A stretch of 64,000 bases of DNA, taken from NCBI GenBank assembly GCA_019671135.1, contig JAHRHY010000001.1, positions 310,001 through 374,000 of the forward strand, read 5' to 3'. A program made the translations under genes and the position numbers. The notes beneath the pieces are model-generated. The model worked only from the letters and a program-made list of their open reading frames with translations. It was not told the DNA's origin and did not search any database. The DNA comes from Linnemannia hyalina (lineage: Eukaryota > Mortierellomycota > Mortierellomycetes > Mortierellales > Mortierellaceae). The first letter of the stretch is position 1. Each line of letters opens with the position of its first letter. Positions 35,701 to 49,400 of this stretch are shown here, piece after piece.

Positions 35701-36462
35701 CAGAGTCTTTTGCGCATAATAAGTCCTCGACAGGTCCTTGACTTCTCCATTCCGCCCATGGATAATATTCTCGAGGACATCCCTCGCATGCGCCATCCCG
35801 ATCCCGGCAATCCCATCCATATGCCGCATCCGGTTCCGAGAATCCTCCACCATCTCGTCTAATAACATCCGGACAATATTGTCCTTCTCTTGACGCTCCC
35901 GAAAGACCTCCTTCCAACTGTCAAGTTCGTAGGGTGGGTGAGAAGTCGAGTACCATTGACTTGGTTGATGCATGTCGGGCAATTTCTCGAGTGGGGACGG
36001 ATATTTGGAGGACGAAGATGTTGTCGACGAGCCCATGCGGGTATTGATATAGTAGTCGTCCTGATTGTGGTTGTTGAGGAGCGACATTCCGTTGAGAGAG
36101 CGATAAATGCCTTGGTGCTGGTTGTAATCATCATAATACGACGAGAAGGGAGGAGGTGGTGGCCAGGTCCTCCAACGTTCTAGACAGAGTTGTTGCCAGA
36201 GACTGTTCTTCTCTGACAGCCTGTTCCATGCCCTGCAGGTCTTTGATGCATTCGCGAGATCTGATGTATATGAATGAAGAAAATCTTGAGATTAGTTTTT
36301 TTTTTTTTTTTTTACAACTCACTCCTTTGAGGCATCTCAGCGCAAGCAAAAGTAGAAACAAAAGGTACCCTTGGCGGAGAGATGCTGAAAGACTTCGTAG
36401 ATGCAGTCGTCGGGGAGGACGGGCAGGGTTGTGGAGGTTGCAGCAATTGCTGATTCCGTCAT
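32741..36462 (-). CDS. FBXO21-like F-box protein with transglutaminase-like and YccV domains
   Basis: Five exons, 36462-36369, 36260-34736, 34605-34534, 34369-33570 and 33477-32741, join in frame to 1075 aa. The F-box is at about residues 13-60 (LPVLPDDCIYEVFQHL, SKTCRAWNRLSEKNSLW). A SirB1-type transglutaminase-like region is near residues 375-450 (GFKGN, YYDPFNSFIDKVLTRK, GIPISLCIVF, FPQHFLLRH). A YccV/HspQ hemimethylated-DNA-binding-like domain is near 800-890 (HLIYRYTGVIYGYD, CEAEEGWIR, QPFYNALLSDGSKRYVAQENI). This order is that of FBXO21, a substrate receptor of SCF ubiquitin ligases. Two disordered inserts, one Ser/Arg-rich before YccV and one Ala/Ser/Thr-rich after it, make it longer than animal FBXO21. 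The C-terminus (FTVYNVEF, EAWDNKHGHYVMNKEL) looks conserved. The substrate is unknown. Frame continuity at all four junctions supports the model. Confidence 0.9.
34465..34495 (+). repeat. Short tandem repeat of GGGACAAC units inside an intron
   Basis: Three to four copies of an 8-bp unit within the third intron of the FBXO21-like gene. Confidence 0.8.
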
Positions 36463-37404
36463 TATTGGAGAAGTGTGAAAATTGTTGGGAGGAGGAAAGA
36501 AAAAAAAAAAAAAAAAAAAAAAAAAAAGGAGGCGTGTGCAGAATGGGGTTTAGACAAGGGAGCTTTGGAGCTAGCTCTTCCAGTTTATTTTGGCACCTGG
36601 GCTTTGAGAGGGTGACAGGCCGATGATAGCTGTCTCTGTGTGTGCGCAGCCGAAGGTGGAGATGGAGACCGGGTTGAATGGAGGTGGAGAAGAAGAGAAG
36701 AACAAAAAAGAAGAAAAGAAGAGTTGCCGTTTGTCATCAACATAACATACAAAGAATACAAAGAACGAGGTGACTGTCGCCGCATCTCACTTTTTTTTTT
36801 TTTTCGCACGTCCTATCGTATATCATTCACTGACATTCAAGTCATTCACACAGTCGCACATTGAGCATTGGTCAGACATTAGAGGATTTGAAGTTAAGTA
36901 ATAAAACAACGATTTTTTTTATTGTTGGGGGGCCATCGCGTGGGGATGATGTGTGGGGTAGATGTGTGTATGTGTCTGTGTGTGTGGAGGATATCCAAAG
37001 TATGGGTTTTGGTCGACTTTTTTTCTTTTTCGTTTTCTATCGAAACAGATGCAAAGAGAAAAACACTAAAAAAACATGAAGAAAACAAAGGTGGAAAAAC
37101 AAATGAAGAAAAACAAACAAATGGTTCGCGCAAATAATGAATAACATGCACTACTGGGAGGGGGGGAGGGGTCGAGAGGAAGGAATGAGGAAAAGAAAGG
37201 AATATACAACAGGATGCGGAAAGGGATGTGTGTATGGGTGTGAATGGTAGACATAAAAAATGAAAAAAGGGGATAACTAATACAGGAGAATGAATGAGTA
37301 ATGGGGCATAGCATGCCTGGGGATAATACAACAGACAGAAGAAATGAAAAGGAACGAAACAAGAACAAAGTAGAGAGGAAGTAGAGGGGAACTGGGAAGA
37401 GGAC
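36463..37404. other. Spacer between the homeodomain gene 3' end and the FBXO21-like gene start
   Basis: Holds the likely promoter of the FBXO21-like gene and the 3' untranslated region of the homeodomain gene (both minus). It includes a 28-base A tract at 36500-36527. No ORF of interest. Confidence 0.5.
36500..36527 (+). repeat. 28-base A homopolymer
   Basis: Uninterrupted run of A directly upstream of the FBXO21-like start codon. Confidence 0.9.
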
Positions 37405-40400
37405 TTAGTAGCCACCAAAGGTGCTGTCCTCACCATCAGTCTGCTGGCCTTCCAGATCACTCATGGAGACGAACGAGGCCTGCTCGGGCATCATGCCATA
37501 GTATCCGGAATTGAACTCGTATCCAGCATCCGATCCATCCTCAGACAACGTCAGTTGGAAACCCTGGCCAGCGTGCATCTGGCCGGCTCCACCGTACATC
37601 ATCCCAGCTCCGAATCCCGCTGGCACAAACGACGCGTTCATCTGAGCAGTGGTTGACACAACGGCCTGTGCCAAAAACTCGTTGAACTGCGACGTCAAGC
37701 CCATGGGGTTCTCGTTCTCCTTGGCCTCGGTTCCGAAATCGTTCTGCAAGGTCGTTGCTGTCTCCTTGCTGCCCTTCTCCTGCTCATCCTCACTGTGCAC
37801 AACCGTCGTCGACTCGGTTCCTGATCCGCCATTCTCGGTGGAATCGCTCAGCGTCGTGATCGTCACCTTGGGCATAATGCTCGCCGTCGCAATCATCGAG
37901 GGAGCCAATGTGGTGCTGATGGGTGCCGACGTCAACGTCGAAGGAGTCACCACGCCGGTCGTCAGCGCAGCCATACTGGCTCCAAGGACCTCAGCTGCAG
38001 TCGCGGGTGCTGATGTAGTGGCCGAAGCCGCTGATGTACCCTCTGCGGTCGTGGCAGGAGCCGAACCGGACTCTGAGCTGGCGCTAGCGGCATCCGAGGC
38101 AGCCGATGTGGCGGCAGCAGCAACAGCTGCTGCAGTCGCGGCTGAGGCGCCCAAGAGTCCTCCAGGGTTGGCCGCTGACTCGTTACCGGTGGTCGAGTAC
38201 ATGGACAGGGGTGACGAGTGGTATGGGACCGAGTTGAGTCCAGTGGTCAAAAAGTTGGTGATCGCTGGGGTGGGCATACTGGCCGTTCTCCTAGACTTGA
38301 GTCGTGGGTGCTGGATGCCGTCGGCGCCCAAATCCAACAATGCGCTCGTCGTCGACGTGAAGTGGGTTCCGAACCCATTGACGCTGTCGTAGAGATCCTC
38401 GCCAATGTCCGAACCCTCTCCACCGGAATCAAGTCCATCGTTGCTCATGTTCAAGAACGAACCAGCCGTCAAGGGGTTGGCGAATCGTCGGTCGTACTGG
38501 GTGGGGTCCACAAACTGAGCGATCTGGGGGATCGGGGCAGTGTAGGCGTGGAACTGGGCGGGGAAGTGTGTTTCCCGGTACTGGGTGATGGCCTGGAGGG
38601 GAGGGTAAGCGATGGTCAGACTCATGACCTGCATCTTCAGTGCCGACGAAAGGCCGTGGATGGTATGGCGCATCACAAGCGTCGCCTGCTTAGCCTCTGT
38701 GAAATCACTGCACTTTTTCCAGTCGCGCTGCTGATCCTCCGAGACGGTTTCCATGAAGAACTGAGGGGTCTCGATCAGATCAAAGTCGACCTGGGAGTAC
38801 ATGGGGTCAACCTCGTAGTACTCGATGCGGGAAATGCTGCTCAAAGGGAAGGTCATCTTGAAGCGGGCAGAATGGTCGATGATCTGCCAGGTCATGATCC
38901 TGGTGGAGGGGCAGTAGAAGCAGCTCAAGTCTGTGTTGGAGGTCGACATTCTCCTCCATGTTCCGATGGCCAGGTTGTCGCAGTTGAAGGTGGGCATCGT
39001 TGGGATCTGTGAGGCGGTGGGGACCATGCCAGCGCCAAACATCATATCGGGCGAGGCCATTCCTTCTGGGAGACCATCTGCTCCGACTGCTCCAGGGAAG
39101 TGCAGTGGCTTGGGAACAGCACCTGCTGAGAGAGGTCCATTGGCTCCGTCTAAAAAAAACACGAGTGCGACATGCACAAATATGAAAGTGGTAATGCCAT
39201 GCAACCATTGGTCAGTTTGCGTGCAATGTAGACACTAATGTACTGTGTACTCATTCATCCTCCCTTCCTCACCCCCGACCCCCTTGTTTATCATGCAAGC
39301 TGTGGTTCTATCAACAACAACAAACGAGAGGAAAAAAATCCTGCGAAAAATGAAACTTACCAAAGGATCGTTTTACTCCGCGAGCAGCGGCACCCATGGC
39401 TTGAGGAATATTGGGTCGGAAGGCAAAGCCTGGATGTCCAGGTTGTTGGATGCCGAAAGGGGGCTGTCCATTCCACAGACCAGGTCCTCCGGCGCCAGGA
39501 ACATTGATACCCAAACCAGTCTGGGCCATCCTTGCCTGGACGGCGCTTGAGCGAGCCGCATCGTAGCTGTTGGCACGGGCTAAAGGAGCGCGGGCAAGGG
39601 CTGCTGGGTGAAGGTGGCCGCCCATAGGGAAGGGCTTGACGCCTGCGCCTGAGGAAGCGTTGAAGTTATAGAGAGGCTGGGGAGGAATGCCGGCAGCGGC
39701 GCAATTGCTCAGGTATTGGGCCTTCATGGCCTCCTGCTGGACGAGCTCGGTCCGCTTTTGAGCCTGCTTGACCTTGGCTCGCCTGTTCTGGAACCAAATC
39801 TGGATAGACCGCTCGGACATTTTCACCTTCTTGGCCAGAATCTCGCGGACCTTGGAGTTGGGCGACTGGTTGGTCAGGAAGGTATCTTCAAGGATTGCAA
39901 GCTGCTCGGCCGAGGCCCTCGTCCTCTTCTTGGAGGTGGTGCTCGTTGGAGAGGAGGCAGACAGGGATGGCGACGAGGACGGGTCACCGTTGGGAGAGTT
40001 TTGAGACATGTCCAGTTGGTGAAGCTTTGGGTGAGGTATAAGGACCGTGGGGTGGTTGCCTGGCGAAGGGGAAGGGGTAGGTGGGCTAGGGGTCTCAAAG
40101 TTTGCAAACTGGCGCTGCTGCTGTTGCTGGTATGGGTGCTGAAGCTGGTGATGCTGCTGCTGTTGCTGCTGTTGGAGCTGCTTGTGCTGTAATTGGTGTT
40201 GGAGCAATAATTGTTGTTGCTGTTGGTGCTGTTGCTGCTGGTGTTGTTGTTGTTGTTGTTGTTGTTGCTGCTGTTGCTGCTGCTGTGATTGTTGTTGCTG
40301 CTGTGGGTGGTGCATCGTACTGTTGTTGGTATTGTTTGGGTTGGAAGGGTTAGTTTGGTGGAGTTCAGGCTTTTTTATAGAAGGAACGGAGGGCAAACGC

Positions 40401-40459
40401 TGCTGGTTGTATTGGTTGGGAAGGTGGTGTTGCTGAGGTTGTTGGTTGAAGGTGAGCAT
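37405..40459 (-). CDS. Homeodomain transcription factor, HOY1/Phx1 type
   Basis: Nuclear DNA-binding regulator. Exons 40459-39361 and 39149-37405 join (TTT G|GT donor, TTTTAG acceptor) to 947 aa from the first in-frame ATG. The frame is open for about 55 codons upstream without an ATG, so an upstream coding exon is possible. A long Gln-rich region precedes the homeodomain at about residues 176-235: KKRTRASAEQLAILE through RSIQIWFQNRRAKVKQ, with the invariant WFQNRR and Gln at position 50. Exon 2 starts a second conserved region at about 415-545 (CDNLAIGTWRRM, LSCFYCPS, MTWQIIDHSARFKMTFPLSSI, YYEVDPMYSQVDFDL), the PH-like domain found after the homeodomain in fungal HOY1/Phx1 proteins. The C-terminal 300 residues are Ala/Ser/Thr-rich. 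Family members act in stationary-phase, stress or filamentation control; the role here is unknown. Confidence 0.9.
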
Positions 40460-43400
40460 TGCGTTGTGTGAATGATAGACTGGGGAAGAAGTCGAGTAGA
40501 CGGAAGTGGCCGACTGCACCTGGACTGGGGAGGTATTTTTTTTGGAGTGGACGACGACGACAACAATGGTCTGGTGCTGGATAGGACTGCAATTGGTTAC
40601 ACTTTCATGCAAGGTCAAGAGATGGTGGCAGGGTTCCTAGATAGATCGGGGTCCTGTAAAAAAAAGAAAAGGAGCTGGGTTAGTTTTCGTTTTCCATAAG
40701 TCTTAGGTGGTTTACTGTTGTTGTTTGCCCTTATTTTTCCACTTTGTTGCCCCGTGTACCACTCGGCTTTTGTTCAAGGGTACATACACCACTCAAACGT
40801 TACAAGAAGTCAAAGAGAAAGAAAGAGGCCTCTTTGAAACGAAAGCCAGAAAGTTAAAAAAAAAAAAAAAAAGACGAAACGAGAGAAAGGAAGGAAGGAG
40901 AGAGCGGTGTGAAAAAGGAAGAAAAAAAGGGCCAAAAAGAGACAAGGGAGACAAAGATAAAGACTAGGAGAGTTTTTTTTTGTCCTTTTTGACTGGGCTT
41001 GAACCCAAGGATGAAAATCACCCTTTTGACTTCTTTTTTTTTGCTCCTTGTTCCAAGGAAGGGTCCAATCCAAACCAGATCTTGGTGCGATGGCAATGGT
41101 GGTGGGGATGGTAGCAGGTGGGGCAAGTAAGTAAGTAGGAAGGGGGCCAAAGGAGAGAGAGGTCAAGAGAAAGAAGGAAGAGCAAGGGCGGAAGGGGGTT
41201 GAAGGAAGGGGGTTGCGGAGGATATAATGCGTGGGCAGCAGTAGGAGTAAGAAGGAGAGAGAGAGAGTAGCACAGTTGTGTCCAAAAGGGGAGAAAGAGG
41301 AGGAGGCATTTGTATAGGTTGTGGCGATATCGCATCGGATGGGATAAGACCATGCCGCATGGGGCGTTTTGGCAACAAGGGAAGCAAGTATCGGATACAT
41401 TGGAGGGTCCGTTACAACTTTTGTGTTTTTTTTTCTTCCTGACACACCAACTCACACAGGGAACGAGAAGAAAAAAAGGAGAGAGAACTGGCCGAGAGAG
41501 AGAAGGAGAGGGAGGGGGGAAAGCCGAGGTAGGAGTGTGTACATCCAGGAACAAGAAACAGAAACAGGAACGGAGTCGCTAATGCTGTCCTATCCCGGCT
41601 TGACTTTGACTTGACTTTGACAGAACAGACTCCAGTCGATGAAGCTTACCTCGTATCAACTGCGGATGGAGGTAAGAAGGGTGAGCGTGTGTTGAAGAGA
41701 GAGGGGTAGGGTAGAGTAGAGGAGGGGTAAGGTGTGAGTGTGTGCGATGAGAGGGGTGGGTTGGGTGTGGATGAGAAAGGTGATGAGTGGTGGAGAGGAA
41801 GAGAGGAGAGAGGAGAGAGGGGAGTAGGGTAGGGAAAGGGTAAAGGAAGAGGGAATGAGGAAGGAAGGGAGGGTGAAGGGAATCAAAGACGAAGAATAAA
41901 GAATAAAGAACAAGAGAAAAGAAGAAGAGAAAAAGATGATGAGAAAGAGAGAAGGGATGAGTGAGTTAGTGAAAAAAGAAAAAAGGAAATCGACCGTTGT
42001 TTGAGAGAGAGGAGAAGAGAGCGAGGATTGAGATATAAAAAAAACGGAAATCAGCCAAAAGGGCAGATATGTTATGGGAAGGGAATGGGGCAGAGGGAGG
42101 GTAAGCAGCAGAGCGGGGTGTGTATTGTATGTGTTATCTGTGCCTGGCTTGGCTGTATGAACTGAATGAATGAGCTGAATGAATGAATGGGGTGAATGAA
42201 TCAATGCATACAAGCGCTCCTCGTCCCTTTTCCTTCCCTTTCCCTGCCTGCCCCTATGCTATATTTGAACACCACACATCCACTGCCCTGTTGTTTGCTT
42301 TTTTTTTTTTTTGGCCTTGCCCTGCTACCCCCGCATTTTTTTCTTTTTTCATCTCTCTCTCTCTCTCTCTCTTTCTCTTGTCCTCGTCATAGTCGTTTGC
42401 CCTGTTCTCTCTTTTCTCTCCCTTTGTTATGAACGAGATAGAGTTTTCTTTCTGTTGTCATGTCTAACTGTATGTCTGTTGGAGCTGTGGCCAATGGCTT
42501 GGTCACTACTACGCTTTGTTCTTTTTCATGGAGTCACGCTTCGTTCGTTCTCCGTTCTATTGTTGTCGTTGCCGGATGGAGTGGTCGTACCGTTGGACTT
42601 TGGAGTAACAAAAGGGGAGGAATATCGTGCGTGCGTTGCATGAAATGTCCTTATTCCTTTTGACCGTTTGCTTCCTTTGACCCCATGAAGTATAAGAAGA
42701 AAGCCAGGGCGGAACATGGGAAACGGAGCGTTGTGGTTGGACTGTTTGAAGGTGACCGACACCACTTTTGGTTGGTCGTTCTTTTCCCTTCCCCTCTTTC
42801 TTATTCCTTTTTTCTTTTTTTTATTCACGTCTCCCAATTGAAAGTCCCTGACCTCTGGCACAAAAAGGCACGTAACAGAATGAAACGAAACGAAACGAAC
42901 CGACTTTCGTCCCTGGAGTTTGACTAAGGCGAGGTCGTCCCTCATTATGCCCCTAAACGCCAGACACCTTGGCATCCCCTATTCTTGCCTCCCCTGAACT
43001 AGACACACCATTTCCTCCAAAGAGAGAGAGGCACAATTCGCAAATCTCTCGTATTCTGAGCCTTTTTTTGTTTTTTCTTTCATTTTCATTTCTCCAATTG
43101 CTCCATCTTTCCTGAGAGGACCGTCCAGTCATACCATTGGAAAGATAAACGAGGGTGAGAAGGGCTGAAAAAGAGGGGGAGGCGAGGGGGAACCGTGGTA
43201 GTAAGAAGAGATAGACTTACGTTTGTTTTGTAGATGGTTGGACGGGTGGTGGTGGTTGGTGGTTGGATCAATTGAAATATCTTGTTTTCGTCCGAAGGCT
43301 GATAAAGGAGTAATATGGTATGAGCCTGCTCGTACTTATTACAACAAAACAATATACAGAGAAAAAGTTGAAACAGGGAATGTGTGAACTGAAATGGCGA

Positions 43401-46400
43401 GAAGGAGGAGAAAGCGAATGCAGAGAAAGAAAGAGAGTGGCGAATGTGTGTATGTGAGTGTGTCTGTGTGTGTAGGTCGCCTTGCTGGTTGGTTGGTTGG
43501 TTGGTTGGGGTTGTTGGTTGAATGAGGAACGTGGCAAAGAGAAGGGGTAGAGAAGAAGGAGGGGATTCAAGGGGTTGAGTTGAGTTGGTTGGTTGGTTGG
43601 TTGAGCGAGTGCGAAGGTGCGTTGAAAAGGAGCGTTGAAGCAGGAGTAGGAGGAGCAAAGGAGAGGATGCAAGGGAAGAGATGGTGTAGTTGCTTGGTGA
43701 TAGTTGTGGCGATGGTATCTGTACAAGGTGTTTTTATTTAACGCGGAAGTGAAGAAGAAGAAGAAGAAGAAGAAGAGTAAGAAGAAGAAAAAGAAGAGAA
43801 GAGGTTAAGAAAGGAGGCGCGGAAGAAAAAGGTGTGGTAAGAGTGGAGAGGGAGAAGGGGTGATAAAGGGACAGTGGTTGAGAGAAGATGACAGCAGTGT
43901 AAAACAAATGATATAATAAAATAATGAAATGAAATGAATAAGGAGTAGAGAGTATCAGGTTTCGTGTTTGAAGAAGAAGGAAGGGGAAAAGGGGACGGTG
44001 AGAAAAAGAAGGAAGAGACAGGGTATGCCGACAGGGGAGAAAGAAGGGGAGGAGGTCGACTAGGGAGGTGGTCAATGGTTAAAAATTGAATTGAATACTA
44101 TTCAGTAACAATAATATTGGGGTGTGTGCTGCCCGATGCGATTGCGGAAAGGGAGGAGGATGCGGATGCAACCGCATACAGACAGACAGACAGACTGCTC
44201 TGCTGCATAGATAGAGAGAGATAGAGAGAGCGACAGAGAGAGAGAGAGACATGGATGGTAGAACTAGAGACACACAACATGAACAAGCCCATCTATCCTC
44301 ATCCCTGGCCATATCTCGTACAGAAGAAAAAAGAAGAAACGAACAAGCCCAATGCTCCAAGGAAAAAAAAAGGGTCAAAAAAGGCTTGTCGTTTTTACCT
44401 TTCCATACATAGGCAGCAAGCATACGTAATACCATTGCAGCAGTACTCTCCCCTTCAATAAGTCAATCCTTTTTACCATTCTCATCGTCCATCGACAAAA
44501 GCAGAGTTTCAACTCTCTTCTTCTAGGCTTTCACATCGAACTAGGAACAACAACGAAGCGCACTTTTTATTTTTCAACCAAGGTTTGTTGTGGTCACCCA
44601 TTGCGTATTGTTGCGTTCGTTGTTGAAGCGAACAGACGGAAAATAAAAATACAAGGTGACTGAGCACAACAACAACAAGGAGTGCACCGCCTCCACGTTC
44701 ATTTCTCTTGTCCTTTTACTCTCTAGGGTTTCGATCTCCTTCTCCTTCTCGTTCTAATTTTTATTTTTCTCCGTGGACCTTTTCTCTTTGTTCGTTTGTG
44801 TTGCCTTCCAAATGCCAATCATGCCAATCAATGCTACGCGAGAAACTCTGGTATGTCATGTCGCATCGTAGAATTACAGCATTTACTTACCCCTAGAGTG
44901 CGTCGGGTTATTTGCTTGCTTCATGCCTGCGTCGTCTCTTCTCCTGTTCGTTCATTTTTTTTTATTATTTCCCTTGCCTCCCTCCACACCATACAAACAC
45001 AAAAACAAAAGAGACGATGCGCATAAGCCCAAAAGCATACACAGCGGCATGACAACAAAGCAGCGATCGAATCGATCGCCTTCCTTCCTTTTCACTCCAA
45101 ATTTTTCTCTCTCTTCCCTCTCTGCCCTCTCTTCCCTTACTTCTCTCTCGGAGGAAATGCCCTTCCCTCGATCGGTTTGCTTTGGACCCTAAAAAAAATG
45201 TCACCGATCTGCTGCTGCTGCTGCTGCTGCTGAACACAACATCCAGGGGACAGAGGATGAGCAAATGACTCTTTTTTTTCCCGCCGCTCGCTCCCAGGGA
45301 ATATCAGCGAGAATAGAACATGAATGATTCAACGATGAACAAGAGAGGGAGTGAGGAAAGATGGGCTCGATCTGTTCTAGTCCCCCTTCCTAAGCACTTG
45401 TTCTCTGTCCCTTTCGTTCCAGAGGAAGGGAGGGTGCTAACAAATATACACACAAACAAACACAGTTCGTTGGTTCGTTCGTTCGTTCGTGTAGCATGAC
45501 TATACAAGACATCCAAAGTCCAAACAAGAAAATAGCAGCGAGAACATAAACATTGGGGTCATGTGCGTGGATGTTTTTTCTTCTCTCCTTCCGTGTCTTT
45601 GCATGAGACGAAAAAATGCATCCCGGTTTGTTGTTGTGGCACCTCATTCATCCTCTCTCTGCTCGTCTCAACAAAAAAAACCTCCTACAAGGGAGACCGT
45701 CGCTCAGAACGTACTCTTTCTTGGTATCCCACTACTTGTCTGTTCGCCTTTCTTTTTATGCTTTTTTTTATGTGTTTGTTGAAGGTTCAGGTCTGGATGC
45801 AGCACAGAACAAAAGTGGACGGATCGTGTGTTTATGGGCAAAAACGCCAAAAGAACACGAACTCTCCATTCGACGCCTCATCCCTTATCCATTGCGCGTT
45901 CTTGTTTATATGTTCTTTTTACTTCGATAGCCGTTACTCCCTACGTATGAACATAAAAGTATATTTGGCAAGACAAGGTAGAAGGCGAAGTGAACGAGAG
46001 GGTCAAAGCAAGGAATTAGCAGTAACAAGAATGCAAGGATAAAACAGAAACGAGAAGAAAAAGGGTTGAAAGACCGTCAGCGCGAGAGATTAGGGAATTA
46101 ATCAAGGGAAGGAGGAGGATACCGTCATCTCTTTGTAACAGTGATGGTAGTCATGGAGGACCACCACCCTCACAAAGGAGATGTTGATGCACCCACCATC
46201 TTGCGCGAAGAGGTTCCCCTGGTCTCATTTTCTCTCCTTCATAACATCGTAAGGTAGCATACGGTACATACCTCACCCATCCTACCACACACATCCCCTC
46301 CCCTCCCCGTAGTCGTAGGTACACGTATTGTACTCCATTGGACCAAGTAACCGGGCCAAAAAGCAAGAGAGAGGCCTGTGTGGTTCATGGGTCTAAAAAA

Positions 46401-49400
46401 CAAAGACAAGGACGTACATTGACAAGGGATATGCAAGTGGACCCTATCTTGAACCTTTCCACCCTTTTTTACGAGAGAAGTGGTATTTGATCCTAAATCT
46501 ACGACTATCCATAGGGATCCACCCATCCACCATCCATCTTCGTAGTTAGCCACCTTCTTAGTCGGCGACGGCCTTTTTTCGTGTTTGTCTTTATATTCCA
46601 TCCGAACACCCTGTTCACTTTTCCAGAACGTTCAAATGCGTTTGTTATCTTGTCTGGTTTTTTTTTCGCATGGCTCTGTTTGTACACTTCTCCGAAGAAC
46701 GAGAGAAATGTTTTATTTCACCGCCCCTTTCTAACTCTCAACGGTGTAAAAAGGTAGACCGGCCATCAAAACGACTGACGACGGCTAGCAAAACCCCATG
46801 ACGGCAGAATGGCCAAAGCAAACCAACAAAGACCCTTTTGAGAAACGCAAACGTCTCCTTCATCTTTTATCACTTGTTTTTTTTTCTATGTCGGTACCAT
46901 TCGTAAAGTAAAGTAAAGTAAAATAGACCTAACCTTTTTTTTTTTTTTTTTTGGCGTTCATATCATTTTTTTTCAACAACCAAGCTCAACAAGCCATGTT
47001 GTTACTTTTGTGAGATAGTCTACAGTCGCCATTCTGCCTCTACTGCACGAACAACGTGTGATGGCAAAGGAGATGTTTGATGATGTTTCTTGATCAACCA
47101 TCCACCCACCAACCCGCCATCATCAGCACCGAATCAGGAAGGGACGAAGCGCCTTTTTTGGGATTCCTCTTCTACGATCAGCTAAATAGTGAGACTGATA
47201 GGAACGAGATGTCCCCCTCGCCACATTGGTTCATCAGTTTTGTTCACAAGCCAAAAAAAAATAAGGGGGGAGAAGAGGAAGGGATGGTTAAACTGAGACT
47301 GGACGAATCAGCCCGCTTCCGAGTGGTCCTCCTCTCTCTCTCTTTCTCTTTCTGACCACCCTTCTCGCCTTTCACCCACACTCTCTCACCTCTATTATGC
47401 TTTCCATCGCTCTCTTTCTTTCAAAGCTGTCGCGATTGAACGAAGATGTAATGGAGTCAAGAAACGAGTGAAAGGGGTGATATCGAAAACAGGGTCGGTC
47501 CACCCTTTTTTTTTCTTTTACTTTCAAGTCTCCGAAAAGAGCAACAAAAAAAAATAGTCGAGAGCCCATCCAAAGAAAAAAAAAAAAAAAAAAAAAAAAC
47601 CAGGATAGACATCGCATCGCAGCAGACAACCAAGAGCAAAGAAGAGCAATGGGATCAGTGACGATCGAGTTCGAAAAACATGAAAAAAATATGCTCCACT
47701 CTACTTTCCCGCTGCGTGCTGCTGCTCAACGAAATGGTATATTGAATAGAGTACCGGTTGTCTACAGTTCAACAACAAACTCCTGAAACGTTCAAGGGGT
47801 AACAGAAAAAAAAAAAAAAGATGACAGAGGACAAGGAGAGAATGAGCAGCTCACAGGCAACTTCTTCCTTTATTGACTTTTTGATTGAATAAATTGAAGT
47901 TTTGTATTGAGTTTCTTGTACGACATAATAATCGGCCAGGTCTATTTCATTTTGGCCAGATGTGTTTGGGTTTGGGTTTCCTTTGTTTTTTTACGTACAA
48001 AGCAGATGTTCACCTCTTGGGTGGACAAGGTTTGCCAGGGTAAAATGGCGGTGCTCGTGTACGGTTTTTGTAGACGGACCTGGTTTGGCTGGATGAATGG
48101 GTAGATGTGTATGGAATGGGAGTGTAGTGGAGTGGTGAAAGAAAAAGAGGTCCCATGATTTTGTAGACAAAGAAAACGAACGCGGGACACACAGACCCCG
48201 GACTGGCCCTTTTTTTTTCTTGGGTCATGCCATCCTTGCATCCCTTGTAGACCACTTCAAACAAGACAGCGCGAAGAAAGAAGAAGCAGGTGCCAATGCC
48301 TTGTTTGTTTGCTTTTTTTTGTCTACACTCTACAAACAACCCCTAGACCTGCGAATGTCTCGTCAGCATTTCAAACGATTATCGATTCCTCTTTTCTTTT
48401 GGCTTGAACTGGAACAGCAGAGAAAAACAAACAAGCAAGCAAGGAAGCCCCCCATCATTATTGTTACCATGTTACCAAGGATTCGAATATTACAATGGTC
48501 AATCGCACCAAACACACACAGCAGTGGAAAAAAAAGAGAGAAGCGCGAAGGAATGAAAAAAAGCTCTCGCTATCTTACAATCGATTGTGCAAAAAAGAAC
48601 TTCTAAACATTGCTAGTACCCATCCCAATTCTATGTTGCTGGTTTTCAAAACTCTCTCCATCGCACCCATGAAGTTTGCCTCCTTGATGCCCCCTGTCTA
48701 CTGTACCCCCCGTTCATGCGATACGCTCCCTCTCAACCCTTCCTCGCCTTCTTTGTCTTTCTTTGCTCACTCCTGCCTTCATTCTTGATGTTTGATATCG
48801 AAAAGTACGCTATACCATGGGATGGGGGGTCTGCGCGCCTGCCCTGGATGCGCTTCTTCCTTCAATCACTTCACCTAGCCGCACTTCCCATGCTCCCGGA
48901 TCTCTTCATCGCTTCATTCTTCGCATAATTGCTCTGTTTCTATGCGACTGTATGCTTCACGTCTCAGGGGTCAGCAATTCTTGTCGCCTTTTTGTAGCAA
49001 TTGTCAAGGATACACCCGACTCCCCTCCACCTGTTTTTATACACTTTTCATCCCTGAATGTGTCGTACTGCAAACAAAATGGACTTTTTATCATGCAAAA
49101 AAAACAACGGCCACCATGCATAAGGGGGGAGGGTTTTTTTTCCTTCTTGTTAGTTGATAATGAAAGGCACGAAGTGAGGTGAAAGGTGAACGGAGGTCAT
49201 TTTTAACTGACCACACAACAAACAGCATGACACGGCGGAAAAGGTACGGGTTGCATGTATGTGCCTGTGCATAACAATAGCTCATGGCAATGCTGAACGT
49301 CTTTTCTTTTTCTTTCTTTGCCTTGCACTTCAACCCCCCCACCCACCCCCCCTGCCTTTTTCGCCCCGATGCGAATGCATGGTTGGTTGCCCCCGTCTCT

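Noticed and set aside
40102..40471. Poly-Cys, Ala/Val-rich plus-strand ORFs
   Set aside because: Complementary frames of the Gln-rich repeat in the homeodomain gene.
43487..43612. Regularly spaced TTGG blocks considered as a CRISPR-like or tandem regulatory array
   Set aside because: Simple tetranucleotide repeats without unique spacers; a eukaryotic genome.
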